Shown: positions 12,460-25,739 of the stretch, piece after piece
Layout: the number at the start of each line of letters is the position of its first letter
Numbering within the stretch: position 1 is the first letter of the stretch
From: Muraenolepis orangiensis
Taxonomy: Eukaryota; Chordata; Actinopteri; Gadiformes; Muraenolepididae
Assembly (NCBI GenBank): GCA_027704905.1
Contig: CM051002.1
Location: 17,651,333-17,715,332, forward strand
Direction: 5' to 3'
DNA length: 64,000 nt
Notes under the pieces: model-generated
Seen by the model: the letters and a program-made list of their open reading frames with translations, nothing else
Database searches by the model: none
Told to the model about the DNA's origin: nothing
Made by a program: the position numbers and the translations under genes

Positions 12460-13893
12460 GGTGCTGTACTGAAGAAGTGCTATACTTCTACGTCCTCGCC
12501 TTCCTAATCAATACACAGAAGTGGTGGATAATTGGGCGTTTAGGATTCATTAACATCCGGCGTGACGCCCTGAGAACGAGAGGCTCTCTGCTCTCTGCTG
12601 GTTCCTATTCGTCTTTTCTTACCATGTTTTGATTAACCACGGTTGGAATGTTAATTTGAAATACAAATCTAATCTAAACACCACCATGCAAACCCCCTCC
12701 GCCTCCACATAGTGACGTCAACGCAAAGTCCTCCCCCTCTGTGGGAGATTTGCGTTGTTTTTTAATCTGCTCATTTCCATAGTTAACCGACAAAACAAAT
12801 ATTTTTTTCCACTTGCTGCTTTACATGCGGTGACCCGAGGGGAGGAAGTGATGAGTCACACGGCACTATGAGATCACACCGCCGGCCAACGCCGACCATC
12901 GGCTCGGAGGGGAGGAGTTTAACTTAATTACCCATTCGGTAACAAAGTTTTCCATAACCAAACACTTCACACACAGTCCAAAAACACACACAATCCAAGC
13001 AACAACCAAGAAAAAAAAACGGAAGAAATACAAAGGAGAAAACGGCAAATAAAAGACAAGGTTTGTTTCTGTTTTCCGGAAATCCTATCAGGTCAAGGTC
13101 AGGCGGGACGCTGAGACAGAGCGGGGCTTTGAGGTTGAAGTCTTTGTGGCGTGAAGGTCGACGGCGTGTTTACAACACACGCCACGCTTTACAATCACTG
13201 AGCTGTGCGGCGTCAGCCAGGGTGGTTGTTTGTGTTTTTGACGTGTTTACACACAACACAAGAGACACGACCTCCAGCTCTCCTCAGGTGAGGCGCTGAC
13301 TTTGTCTCCGAGCTTCCAACGGAGAAATAAAACTAACTTCTGTTGTTCGGTAAGAGACCGGGGGGCCGAGGGAGGAGGAGGAAAAGCGTTGAAGCTAACG
13401 ACGCTATCGTCGCCGTATGCAAAACCCGCGTGGGAATAACGGCTTCCGGAAGGAAACTTTTGAAGGGGTCGGTTAATAAGCAAAGCCCGGCTGAACGGTT
13501 TGCATCTTTTATGGCCGCTTAACGCTTTGGAAAGAATTTTCATATCCTGTCCCCTGCTTTTATGTCCATTTGACCAAACAGTCAAAACGTACATTACATT
13601 ACAGTCATTGAGGTCATTCACCACAGGTGAAGGTTTGTAAGAGTGTCTTGAGGAGTGCTCGACTATTCTGTTGTACTTGAGACGATGACAAAAAGAGATT
13701 GTGATTCTGTAGACGAGTGGAACGAGTCACAAGTCATTAGTGCATTTCCTTCCTCACAGAAAGCCTTGAAGAGCAGAACCAGCGCTCAGGTTAAAAGTAC
13801 AATAAGTTAGTTAGTAAACGTAAGAGAACGACCAACAATTCTTACGATGATTCGGAAAAAGCGGTTCGATCTTTTGTGTCCGGTGGGCCATGA
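12459..13893. other. 1.4 kb single-copy DNA, no gene recognised
   Basis: The longest nearly repeat-free segment of the left half. Frames of 60-125 codons are present on both strands but show no recognisable domain, and none is framed by convincing splice sites. Fragments such as AGAAGTGGTGGATAATTGGG and TTTAATCTGCTCATTTCC could belong to non-coding elements. TACATTACATTACAGTCATT at 13590-13609 resembles the edge of an L2-tailed SINE but is too short to call. Confidence 0.5.
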
Positions 13894-13908
13894 CGCACGC
13901 ACGCACGC

Positions 13909-14002
<94 letters not shown>
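13894..14002. repeat. (CACG)n to (CA)n microsatellite
   Basis: ACGC units at the left pass into pure CA. Confidence 0.97.
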
Positions 14003-14004
<2 letters not shown>

Positions 14005-14016
14005 CGAGACCGCGTG

Positions 14017-14893
14017 TGGGAAGCGTGTTGATGTGTGTTGGAAGCGTGTTGATGTGTGTTGGAAGCGTGTTGATGTGTGTTGGAAGCGTGTTGATGTGTG
14101 TTGGAAGCGTGTTGATGCGTGTTGGAAGCGTGTTGATGTGTGTTGGAAGCGTGTTGATGTGTGTTGGAAGCCTGTTGGAAGCGTGTTGATGTGTGTTGGA
14201 AGCGTGTTGATGTGTGTTGGAAGCGTGTTGATGCGTGTTGGAAGCGTGTTGATGTGTGTTGGAAGCCTGTTGATGCGTGTTGGAAGCGTGTTGATGCGTG
14301 TTGGAAGCGTGTTGATGCGTGTTTGAAGCGTGTTGATGTGTGTGGGAAGCGTGTTGATGCGTGTGGGAAGCGTGTTGATGCGTGTTGGAAGCGTGCTGAT
14401 GTGTGTTGGAAGCGTGTTGATGTGTGTTGATGTGTGTTGGAAGCGTGTTGATAATTGTTGGAAGCGTGTTGATGTGTGTTGGAAGCGTGTTGATGTGTGT
14501 TGGAAGCGTGTTGATGTGTGTTGGAAGCGTGTTGATGTGTGTTGGAAGCGTGTTGATGCGTGTTGGAAGCGTGTTGATGCGTGTTGATGTGTGTTGGAAG
14601 CGTGTTGATGTGTGTTGGAAGCGTGTTGATGCGTGTTGGAAGCGTGTTGATGCGTGTTGATGTGTGTTGGAAGCGTGTTGATGTGTGTTGGAAGCGTGTT
14701 GATGTGTGTTGATGTGTGTTGGAAGCGTGTTGATGTGTGTTGGAAGCGTGTTGATAATTGTTGGAAGCGTGTTGATGTGTGTTGATGTGTGTTGGAAGCG
14801 TGTTGATGTGTGTTGGAAGCGTGTTGGAAGCGTGTTGATAATTGTTGGAAGCGTGTTGATGTGTGTTGGAAGCGTGTTGATGTGTGTTGATGT
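14017..14893. repeat. 21-bp minisatellite, about 41 copies
   Basis: Unit TTGGAAGCGTGTTGATGTGT plus G, with the common variants GATGCGT, GATAATT and shortened TTGATGTGTG units. Because 21 is a multiple of three, all frames stay open and give spurious proteins of up to 369 codons (NTHQHASNTHQHA-like). The rare TTGATAATTG variant recurs at 14444, 14747 and 14834, which marks block duplications within the array. Confidence 0.97.
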
Positions 14894-14968
14894 GCTGCGG
14901 GAGAGGAAGTGGCCACACTAGTTACTTACTTTTGATCTGCGGCTCCACAGGATGTCCCCGTCTGAAGA

Positions 14969-15005
14969 CAGAGGAGGAGGAGGAGGAGGAGGAGGAGGAG
15001 GAGGA
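14969..15005. repeat. (GGA)n
   Basis: About 12 GGA triplets. Confidence 0.95.
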
Positions 15006-15260
15006 AAAGCAGGCCAAGGGTGGAGGAGGAGGGGGAGGGGGGGGAGAGAACAATGACAGAAAAATTGTTACAATTGAAGCCAAATAAACAAATACTTAAA
15101 TGTATAAACACATAAATAAATGCTAAATAAATAAAAACAAATAATTATTAGTATCTTTTATTTATTAGAATTATTTTATAATTTTTGGAGAAATAGTTTT
15201 GATGTGGTTTTGGTGTGGTTTGCGAGGCTTTATTTCCGCTTTTCCACAATACAACTTCAT
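15006..15260. other. AT-rich single-copy DNA
   Basis: AAATAAATAAA-rich; nothing recognised. Confidence 0.5.
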
Positions 15261-15264
15261 AATC

Positions 15265-15512
15265 CTGAGATGCACTGTGTGTGTGAGTGAGTGAATTAGA
15301 ACATGCACTGTGTGTGTGAGTGAGTGAGTGAATTAGAACATGCACTGTGTGTGTGTGTGTGAGTGAGTGAGTGAATTAGAACATGCACTGTGTGTGTGTG
15401 TGAGTGAGTGAGTGAATTAGAACATGCACTGTGTGTGTGTGTGTGTGTGAGTGAGTGAATTAGAACATGCACTGTGTGTGTGTGAGTGTGTGAGTGAGTG
15501 AATTAGAACATG
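15265..15512. repeat. 37-45-bp minisatellite, 6 copies
   Basis: Unit GAATTAGAACATGCACTGTG followed by a GT run and (GAGT)n. Copies vary in the number of GT and GAGT steps, so slippage is nested within a larger unit. Confidence 0.95.
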
Positions 15513-15577
15513 CACATGTTCCTCAAGAGAGATGGGGGCCACATCCAAAAAGGTAGCACTGAGGTTTAGGAGACAAC

Positions 15578-15735
15578 TCCTCTCCCCCTCTCTCTCCTCC
15601 CTCCCCCCTCTCGCTCCTCCCTCTCTCTCTCCCCTCTCTCTCCTCTCTCTCTCCCTCCCCCCCTCTCTCTCCTCTCTCTCTCCCTCCCCCCCTCTCTCCT
15701 CCCCCCTCTCTCTCCTCCCTCTCTCTCCCTCCTCT

Positions 15736-15820
<85 letters not shown>

Positions 15821-15892
15821 CCTCTCCCTCCCCCCTCTCTCTCTCCTCCCTCTCTCTCCCCCCTCGCTCTCCTCCCTCTCTCTCCCTCTCCC
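15578..15892. repeat. (CT)n / CCCTCT-rich tract
   Basis: Imperfect CT and CCCTCC units flanking a pure CT block at about 15757-15816. Confidence 0.96.
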
Positions 15893-16321
15893 ATCCAATT
15901 CCCTGCTGAGCATCTTTGGATACATTTAGCGTTGCGCTAAACCCCGATTCCCCCGACTAAACAAATAATGCCACATTCTGAAAGCTGTAATTGAGGACAA
16001 ATTGATTAAACACAGTGGTCCTGAAGACAGGGGGAAAATAAAAATAGCATCAAATCGACAGAAGGCTGTCAAAACAGCCGAGGAACCATTAAAAAGATCA
16101 AGTCCACGACGTAGAGAGCATCCAAACCCTCGGTGTTACAACGCTTTAAGAACCTGGCGTCACCACGGCGATAACTGTCTGACCTCTCCTCCCTCCTTCT
16201 CCTCCTTCCGCCCCCCCGCCCCCCCCCCCACTTCCTCTCAGAGGAGGAAAGACGGCGCTAAATGTGTTTCCTGAACGGGACGAGAGGTGGAAAGGCCCCA
16301 TCCTGCCTCTGGAACCACCCT
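15893..16321. other. single-copy stretch, no gene seen
   Basis: Unique. GACAAATTGATTAAACACAG and AAAATAAAAATAGCATC at 15998-16050 have the texture of a non-coding element. A C-rich run lies at 16210-16230. Confidence 0.4.
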
Positions 16322-16606
16322 ACACCACCATCACCATCACCAATCCCACCACCGACTCAAGCACCACCATCACCACCACGACAATCCCACCACCATCACG
16401 ACAATCCCACCACCATCACCACCATCACCACGACAATCCCACCACCATCACCACCATCACCACGACAATCCCACCACCATCACGACAATCCCACCACCGA
16501 CACCACCATCATCACGACAATCCCACCACCATCACCACCATCATCACGACAATCCCACCACCATCACCACCATCACCACGACAATCCCACCGCCGACACC
16601 AGCACT
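16322..16606. repeat. CACCATCACCACGACAATCC minisatellite
   Basis: Triplet-based array (CAC, CAT) with recurrent CACGACAATCCCACCACCAT units, about 12 copies. Confidence 0.95.
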
Positions 16607-17477
16607 AGCACTGATGTTTCTGCAGAGGCAGCAAAGTTCCCAGAGAGAGGAGAGGAGAGGAGATCGTCTGCCAAGCCAAACAGGGCCTCCCTCCCTCCCT
16701 CCCTCCCTCCCTCGAGCGCCGGCGGACGGCCCCATGCCTAGCCCACCCCGAGGCCTTCCTGAGGCCTTCCTGAGGGCTTCCTGAGGGCTCGCTGCAGCCG
16801 GAGAGATTTGAATAAAAGGTAACGACAATGTCAGCGCTACTGTAAACATGGAGGGCGGCTCTCAGTCAGCAGGACGTCCCAATCAAAGCAGGAGCCCCCG
16901 CCTTGGAAACACACAATGCATTGTTGTGTTTTGTGAAGTTCTCTCTCTCTCTCCTCCCTCTCTATCTCCCTCTCTCTCTCTCCCTCCCTCCCTCTCGTTC
17001 TTTCTTTCTTTCTCTCTTCCCCCGTCAACCCCCCTGAACTTCCTCTGAATGACACAGAGAGGATTGTCAGGCCAGCGGGACGACGGCTGTTCCCCGTCCC
17101 GCCAGCCGACTGCCAGGGGACTGGAGAGTGACACTCCGCTCTGGGGTTTTAAAAATACCAGCAATCTGAGAACGATTAGAGTCTTATTTTATTGTTGCGG
17201 GCCTGACACAAACCAGAACAATCATGTCTCCCGCTTTTTTTTTTTCTTTTTATCGGCTGGATTTAGAAACACTAATTAGTTTTTGCGCTCATAAAGCCAA
17301 CCTGAAAACGACCAATTAGAGATGGGAAAATGAGCCGTGTTCCTCAGAACCACCAGCCGTGGGTCCCAGTTTGTCGGTCCCTCGTGAGCCGCTCGGCGCT
17401 CTCCCGAGATCCGCCGCATGTTACCGTTAAACCTGCGGTGGGCTCAGAGCGAAGTCGCAGCTGTCCAATCTAAACCT
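16607..17477. other. single-copy stretch with candidate non-coding element
   Basis: No gene seen. It holds a (CCCT)n block at 16686-16712, a CT-rich block at 16940-17025, and an AT-motif-rich island at 17140-17330 with GAAACACTAATTAGTTTTTG and AACGACCAATTAGAGATG. CTAATTAG is a perfect homeodomain-type palindrome. Confidence 0.4.
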
Positions 17478-17504
17478 GGGGGGGGGGGGGGGGGGGGGGG
17501 GGGG
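17478..17504. repeat. poly-G tract (27 G)
   Basis: The longest G homopolymer in the window. Confidence 0.92.
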
Positions 17505-18338
17505 CAGAGCAGCACGGCGCTCAGACCCACCCCTCTGCTGTGCAGATGCCTGCAGCAGCGGAGGGGTGGGGGAGTGTTGGAGCACATCGGCTGACCACAG
17601 CACCAGCTGCTCCCAACCACAGACCAACAGGGCCCAGCCCTCACAGGTGCCCGACTTCCATGAATTTCCTCTTTCAAGGGTACTGAAACAAAACCCCCCT
17701 CCCCACACCCACACAAACACCCACCCACACACCCACACCCCCACCCACCCACCTCCCCTGCAACCTGCCCCGCATTCGGTAACCGCTTTCAGCGCCCGGC
17801 GGGGGGTCTGTGTGGGCCCTCCTTCTCCGCCACATCGCACTCCTGCCAAGTAGCGTTTGGTGTTTAGAGTGTCAGTAAATTAATGATAAACCTGTGGAAA
17901 TTGTCTGCAGGAATGTTTGCCGTTATTCCCCGAGCAAGCGGCGCCGAGTGTTCCATCACTGTCCACGCCAAGACGGATGGGCTGTCAGCCCCCCCCCCCG
18001 CCCGGGCCCCCGCCCGGGCCCCCGTCCGGCCCGGGGAGCGGCTACAGAAGGGCCGGGGCAACTCTTTTCAGGTCCGAGCCTTTTTAATTTTTTTATTTTT
18101 TATAACCGGGAGCAATTCTCCGATGCCAGGTCGCTGGCAACGTCCTTGCAGCCAATGGCAGAGGCCAATAAGTTCACATTAGCCGCAGAGTGTAACTGTG
18201 CTGAACATCTGCTCATGAATGCCAGCGCTGCCCACTAACTCAGTCGGTGGAAGCCCGGCGCTGAACAATTCAACGCCGTCCTCGCTGGCACGCTTGTTCT
18301 GCGCTATTCTCCCGGGCCCCACCCCCCAACCTCAAACA
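17505..18338. other. single-copy DNA with candidate conserved element
   Basis: 17850-17980 (GTAAATTAATGATAAACCTG, GTTTGCCGTTATTCC) and 18060-18270 (GCCAATAAGTTCACATTAGC, CTGCTCATGAATGCCAGC) are compositionally balanced, motif-dense and free of frames or repeats. This is the texture of conserved non-coding sequence. Between them lies a GC-rich block with tandem CCCGGGCCCCCG at 17995-18040. Confidence 0.4.
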
Positions 18339-18535
18339 CCCCCCCCCCCCCCCCCACACCCACCAGAATTATATTAAGAGAAATTCAGCGTGGGCCCGTA
18401 GTATCTGGGAGAACAGCTGGGCCAGGGAAGGATGGCTGCTCAGCCCGAGCTCGGGATCCGCCTCCTCCAACGCCGTTTGTCCTTGGAAGTCAAACCAACG
18501 GCGTTAAGCGTCCAGGTAATAAGAAGGAGAGCAGA

Positions 18536-19321
<786 letters not shown>

Positions 19322-19436
19322 CATAACACCACACACCACACACACCCACACACACACCTACACACACACACACACACACACACACCCACACACACACACA
19401 CACACCCACACACACACCACACACACCCACACACAG
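19322..19436. repeat. degenerate (CA)n with CACC
   Basis: ACACACCCACACACAC-type imperfect array. Confidence 0.93.
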
Positions 19437-20032
<596 letters not shown>

Positions 20033-20175
20033 TAGTTATATTGGTTAACATCATGGGCCTAGAAGGCTGTTGTGTTTTACTGGTGCCAGAGGCTGCAATG
20101 TTCTGATCGTATTAAATCGTATAAATACAAATTATTGAATTTGCAGTGAATAGTTAATGAATATTGGCAGCATAT

Positions 20176-20177
<2 letters not shown>

Positions 20178-20228
<51 letters not shown>

Positions 20229-20257
20229 TATATGATATATATATATATATATATATC
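20178..20257. repeat. (AT)n microsatellite
   Basis: AT array with TAGATATATGATAT interruption; self-complementary. Confidence 0.96.
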
Positions 20258-20339
20258 TCAATAGAGAGAGAGAGAGAGCGAGAGAGCGAGAGAGCGAGAA
20301 AGATGAAAAAAGTGAACTACCGTAGATATATTAAAAGTC

Positions 20340-20700
20340 GACACTATGATTCCCCTCCCTATTAAAAGAGGCTGATCAGAGAGATGGCGATGGTATCTTC
20401 TTCAATAGATCTCTCTCTGTGTCAGCCAGCAAATGAAAAAGCTGCCCTGTGTAAATATGACTGCTTACTTTTAACACAAGCTCTGTTGACACCTCATGTA
20501 ATTCCATTGAGGGGTAATATAATATGTAATCTAATGCTCTTAATGAGAGTCCTCTGCCTGGCTCCAGGCTGGGGCCAGAGAGCCTTAATGCACAACTTCT
20601 CTTTTTAATACAATAATTGTTACAGTTATTAAAGATGAATCTCATCACAGGCCAGATGACAAAATAATTCATTACCAAAAACGAAGAGGGAGGGGGGGGA
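20340..20700. other. strong candidate conserved non-coding element
   Basis: About 350 bp of frame-poor, repeat-free sequence dense in transcription-factor-like motifs: CAGCCAGCAAATGAAAAAGC, TGTAAATA at 20450 (forkhead-type core), GTAATATAATATGTAATCTA, CTTAATGAGAGTCC, ACAATAATTGTTACAG (SOX-like ACAAT next to its inverse) and AAATAATTCATTA. It contrasts with the long CA and AT arrays on both sides. The enhancer reading is inference from texture. Confidence 0.45.
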
Positions 20701-20753
20701 TGGGGGCCTTTAAATAGCTCCAAATTATAATTCCCTTCCCCAATACAGTCTGC

Positions 20754-20964
<211 letters not shown>

Positions 20965-21335
20965 CCCCCCCCCCCTCCCTCCCTCCCTCCCCAGTCCCTT
21001 AAAAATATACCTTCAGATGAACAGATCTGTCGGGCTTATTTCAAATTAATATTAAATACAAACCATCTTTAAAAACCCAAACGCTGCAGTCCCCAACGTT
21101 TACAGGTGACTCAACAACATCCACCGGAATCCTCCGTCCATCCTATTGGACAGGAGGGGTCACATGGTCACTAGCATGCTACCCTGTAGCTACAAGAGAG
21201 AGTCCGCTTTAAGGGGGATACATACGTCTAATAGATATACCACACACACACCCATCATCTCATCATCATTAACCATAACACCGAACACTCAAACTGTTAC
21301 CTACTCATCTCACTCCCTTCCGCCCCCTTACCACT
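20965..21335. other. single-copy stretch, no gene seen
   Basis: AT-rich at the left, ordinary composition to the right; nothing recognised. Confidence 0.5.
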
Positions 21336-23012
21336 ACCCCACCAGACACCTACAAACCCCACACAACCCTCTACCTACTAACCCCACCAGACAGCTACAA
21401 ACCCCACACAACCCTCTACCTACTAACCCCACCAGACAGCTACAAACCCCACACAACCCTCTACCTACTAACCCCACCAGACAGCTACAAACCCCACACA
21501 ACCCTCTACCTACTAACCCCACCAGACAGCTACAAACCCCACACAACCTTCTATCTACTAACCCCCACCAGACAGCTACAAACCCCACACAACCCTCTAC
21601 CTACTAACCCCACCAGACAGCTACAAACCCCACACAACCTTCTATCTACTAACCCCCACCAGACAGCTACAAACCCCACACAACCCTCTACCTACTAACC
21701 CCCACCAGACACCTACAAACCCCACACAACCCTCTATCTACTAACCCCACCAGACAGCTACAAACCCCACACAACCCTCTACCTACTAACCCCCACCAGA
21801 CACCTACAAACCCCACACAACCCTCTATCTACTAACCCCACCAGACAGCTACAAACCCCACACAACCCTCTACCTACTAACCCCACCAGACAGCTACAAA
21901 CCCCACACAACCCTCTATCTACTAACCCCCACCAGACAGCTACAAACCCCACACAACCCTCTACCTACTAACCCCCACCAGACACCTACAAACCCCACAC
22001 AACCCTCTACCTACTAACCCCACCAGACACCTACAAACCCCACACAACCCTCTATCTACTAACCCCCACCAGACACCTACAAACCCCACACAACCCTCTA
22101 CCTACTAACCCTCACCAGACACCTACAAACCCCACACAACCCTCTATCTACTAACCCCACCAGACACCTACAAACCCCACACAACCCTCTACCTACTAAC
22201 CCTCACCAGACACCTACAAACCCCACACAACCCTCTATCTACTAACCCCACCAGACAGCTACAAACCCCACACAACCCTCTACCTACTAACCCCCACCAG
22301 ACACCTACAAACCCCACACAACCCTCTACCTACTAACCCCCACCAGACACCTACAAACCCCACACAACCCTCTACCTACTAACCCCCACCAGACACCTAC
22401 AAACCCCACACAACCCTCTACCTACTAACCCCACCAGACACCTACAAACCCCACACAACCCTCTACCTACTAACCCCCACCAGACACCTACAAACCCCAC
22501 ACAACCCTCTACCTACTAACCCCCACCAGACACCTACAAACCCCACACAACCCTCTACCTACTAACCCCACCAGACACCTACAAACAACCCTCTACCTAC
22601 TAACCCCACCAGACACCTACAAACCCCACACAACCCTCTACCTACTAACCCCACCAGACACCTACAAACCCCACACAACCCTCTACCTACTAACCCCCAC
22701 CAGACACCTACAAACCCCACACAACCCTCTACCTACTAACCCCACCAGACACCTACAAACCCCACACAACCCTCTACCTACTAACCCCCACCAGACACCT
22801 ACAAACCCCACACAACCCTCTACCTACTAACCCCCACCAGACACCTACAAACCCCACACAACCCTCTACCTACTAACCCCACCAGACACCTACAAACAAC
22901 CCTCTACCTACTAACCCCCACCAGACACCTACAAACCCCACACAACCCTCTACCTACTAACCCCACCAGACACCTACAAACCCCACACAACCCTCTACCT
23001 ACTAACCCCCAC
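21336..23012. repeat. 45-46-bp minisatellite, about 37 copies
   Basis: Unit CCCCACCAGACAGCTACAAA then CCCCACACAACCCTCTACCT and ACTAA. It is the largest array in the window. Copies carrying CAGCTAC dominate the first half and copies carrying CACCTAC the second. In the middle, CTACCTA and CTATCTA alternate, giving a dimeric higher-order repeat of about 91 bp. Two units share the same internal deletion (ACAAACAACCCT at 22581 and 22892), 311 bp apart, which shows a block duplication. Confidence 0.98.
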
Positions 23013-23122
23013 CCTCTTCCACCATCACTTCACATCTCTCTCTCTGGATTTATTTACGCACTCAAAAAGAGATAATTTACGGTGATGGCATTGAAACTTC
23101 CCAGCATGCCTTTTAACCTGTC

Positions 23123-23123
<1 letters not shown>

Positions 23124-23176
<53 letters not shown>

Positions 23177-23194
23177 CCCCCCCCCCCCCCCCCC
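23124..23194. repeat. (CT)n followed by poly-C
   Basis: CT array to 23173 then about 19 C. Confidence 0.95.
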
Positions 23195-23460
23195 ATCCTC
23201 TCTCCCCCTCATAGCAGCAGGATGTCGAGAGGAAATGCTTTATTAAGGCCCCGCCCACCTGAAGAGCGGTGGCGATTTACTGGTGCATTACTGTCTAAAA
23301 GGCAAAGTTATTTAGACCAATAAAGCGGCTAATATATCGTCGGGAGTGGAATTACACCGAAGTTATGTGGGCCTTAATGACATCACAGCAACCTGATGTT
23401 GTTTAGATCAATAACCCCATTAAAGGGCAGACCTCAAGCGCAGATAAGGCCGCTGCCCGG
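23195..23460. other. candidate conserved non-coding element
   Basis: AGGCAAAGTTATTTAGACCA, CAATAAAGCGGCTAATATAT, GGGCCTTAATGACATCACAG and GCAGATAAGGCCGCTGCC give a motif-rich, frame-free island. ACATCA, AGATAAGG (GATA-type) and TTATTTA cores are visible. Confidence 0.4.
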
Positions 23461-23824
23461 CCAGGGGGGGAGGGAGGGAGAGAGGGAGAGAGGGAGGGAG
23501 GGAGAGAGAGAGAGGAGGGAGAGAGAGGGAGGGAGAGAGGGAGAGATGGAGGGAGGGAGGGAGAGAACACAGAGGTCTTTCCCTCCTGACAAACAAAAGT
23601 GCCCATAAAAACAACACAGTAAAGTAAATACAGTATAAAGTCCTATGGCAGGAAGCGTGGTGGTGGGGGTGAGGGTGGAGGTGGGGGCAGGGAGGGTGGA
23701 GGAGGTGGGGGCTGGTGGAGGAACTGTGTCTGATACACAAATACTGCTGACACTGTGGCTCTGCAGATACAACAACAGAGAGAGAGAGATAGAGACATAG
23801 AAAGATAGACACGTAGAAAGATAG

Positions 23825-23877
<53 letters not shown>

Positions 23878-23940
23878 GAAAGATAGACACAGGAGGAGAG
23901 AGAGAGAGAGAGAGACACAGTGAGGGAGAGAGAGATGCTT
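23461..23940. repeat. GGGAGA-rich tract and interrupted (AG)n / GATAGACA
   Basis: Purine-rich units at 23466-23566, a GGTGGAGGTGGGGG segment at 23650-23720, a GAAAGATAGACAC repeat with (AG)25 at 23790-23925. Confidence 0.85.
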
Positions 23941-24180
23941 AGGGCTTCTGAACAGTAGTGTATATGAACAGTTAGCGCGTAGCAGCAAGACCCGTATCCC
24001 CGTGGGGGGGGGGACGGACATTGACTCAACCCAAAGGACTTTCCAGCAGCAACCGCGCAGACCCAAGAACGGTAGGCAGCTAGCGGATACGTTTAGCATA
24101 GTTTCCTTCCACCTGACCCCTGTACAAACCCACGGTCAGACACCCCCACACGGGTTGACCTCTTCCCCCCTAGCGTCACT

Positions 24181-24182
<2 letters not shown>

Positions 24183-24247
<65 letters not shown>
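24183..24247. repeat. (AG)n microsatellite
   Basis: Pure AG array. Confidence 0.97.
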
Positions 24248-24251
<4 letters not shown>

Positions 24252-24366
24252 CAGAAGCACTGTATGTATATATATTAAAAGTCAACGCAATTTCTTTCCC
24301 TATTAAAAAGAGGTTCTGATCAGACGGATAGCATTAGTATCTCTTTCCCCCTCCTATTGTCTGACA

Positions 24367-24914
<548 letters not shown>

Positions 24915-24946
<32 letters not shown>

Positions 24947-24958
24947 GGGGGGGGGGGG

Positions 24959-25014
<56 letters not shown>
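24915..25014. repeat. (GT)n - G16 - (GT)n
   Basis: Two GT arrays separated by a run of about 16 G and a single A. Confidence 0.96.
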
Positions 25015-25016
<2 letters not shown>

Positions 25017-25091
25017 TCCGTCACACTCCCTGATTAACTGTAGCAGAGTAAGACTTCATCGGTTACGGCGGTAAACAACAGTTTGGATTCA

Positions 25092-25310
25092 TTGAGTTTC
25101 CCCGGTGGCTCAGAGGCGGGGGACTAGGATGTTTGACCCCCCCCCCCCCCAGCTGAAAAGGTACCAGGTTCGATCCCCCCAATGTCCACAGACTACCTGT
25201 AGGTATCTTTGAGCGAGATGCCCCTCAGCTCCTTAATGGAATGCATCGTAACTCACTGTCCATTTAAACCAAAGTGACTTTGGATAAAAGAGACAAATCT
25301 AAAGCAGTTA
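25092..25310 (+). mobile_element. degraded tRNA-derived SINE with L2-like tail
   Basis: CCCGGTGGCTCAGAGG suggests a decayed A box, GGTTCGATCC at 25167 a B box. The body shows CCAATGTCCACAGACTACCT and CTTTGAGCGAGATGCCC, and the tail GTGACTTTGGATAAAAGAG. A C run interrupts it at 25138-25150. The same family appears at 55205. Confidence 0.65.
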
Positions 25311-25739
25311 GAAAGAGCGGACGGTGGTTCTCAACTGGAGGCTCCAGAGCATTTGCCAAATCTTAGAATAAAGCCCATGAATTAGCTAATGTTAATTCAT
25401 GTTTCAACGGCTCACCATTTCATTGAGTCTTTAGCCCCCAATTGTTGCAGCTTTTATGTTTTTTTTAACAGTACACGAAGGCCTGGTTGATGACAGTCTG
25501 TGAATACATGTGTTGTTATTTTTGGGTCATGACTTAATGACACATGTGGGTCCTAAGGTTGGACCAGGAGAACCACAGAACTAGACAACAAGGGGGGGGT
25601 GGGGGTAGAACCAGTGAGGAAGAGGCATGGGGGGGGGTTGGGGAATGTGAACAATGACATGAAATCTTGGATCCTCCCCCCCCCCCACCCCCACCACTAA
25701 GGAAGGCCTGAATGGTCCAGTCCAGTGAGAGGGCCACGC
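25311..25739. other. single-copy DNA with G-rich stretches
   Basis: No gene seen; GGGGGGGTGGGGG-type runs at 25591-25640 and C run at 25676-25688. Confidence 0.5.

Noticed and set aside
13590..13609. TACATTACATTACAGTCATT as a SINE/L2 edge
   Set aside because: Too short, and the following sequence does not continue the known tail.
13807..14916. Open frames of up to 369 codons on the minus strand
   Set aside because: They run through a 21-bp minisatellite and a (CA)n array; the unit length is a multiple of three, so all frames stay open. No start context, domain or exon signal.
21336..23012. Regular direct repeats resembling a CRISPR array
   Set aside because: The repeats are contiguous 45-bp units with no unique spacers, in a eukaryotic genome; it is a minisatellite.
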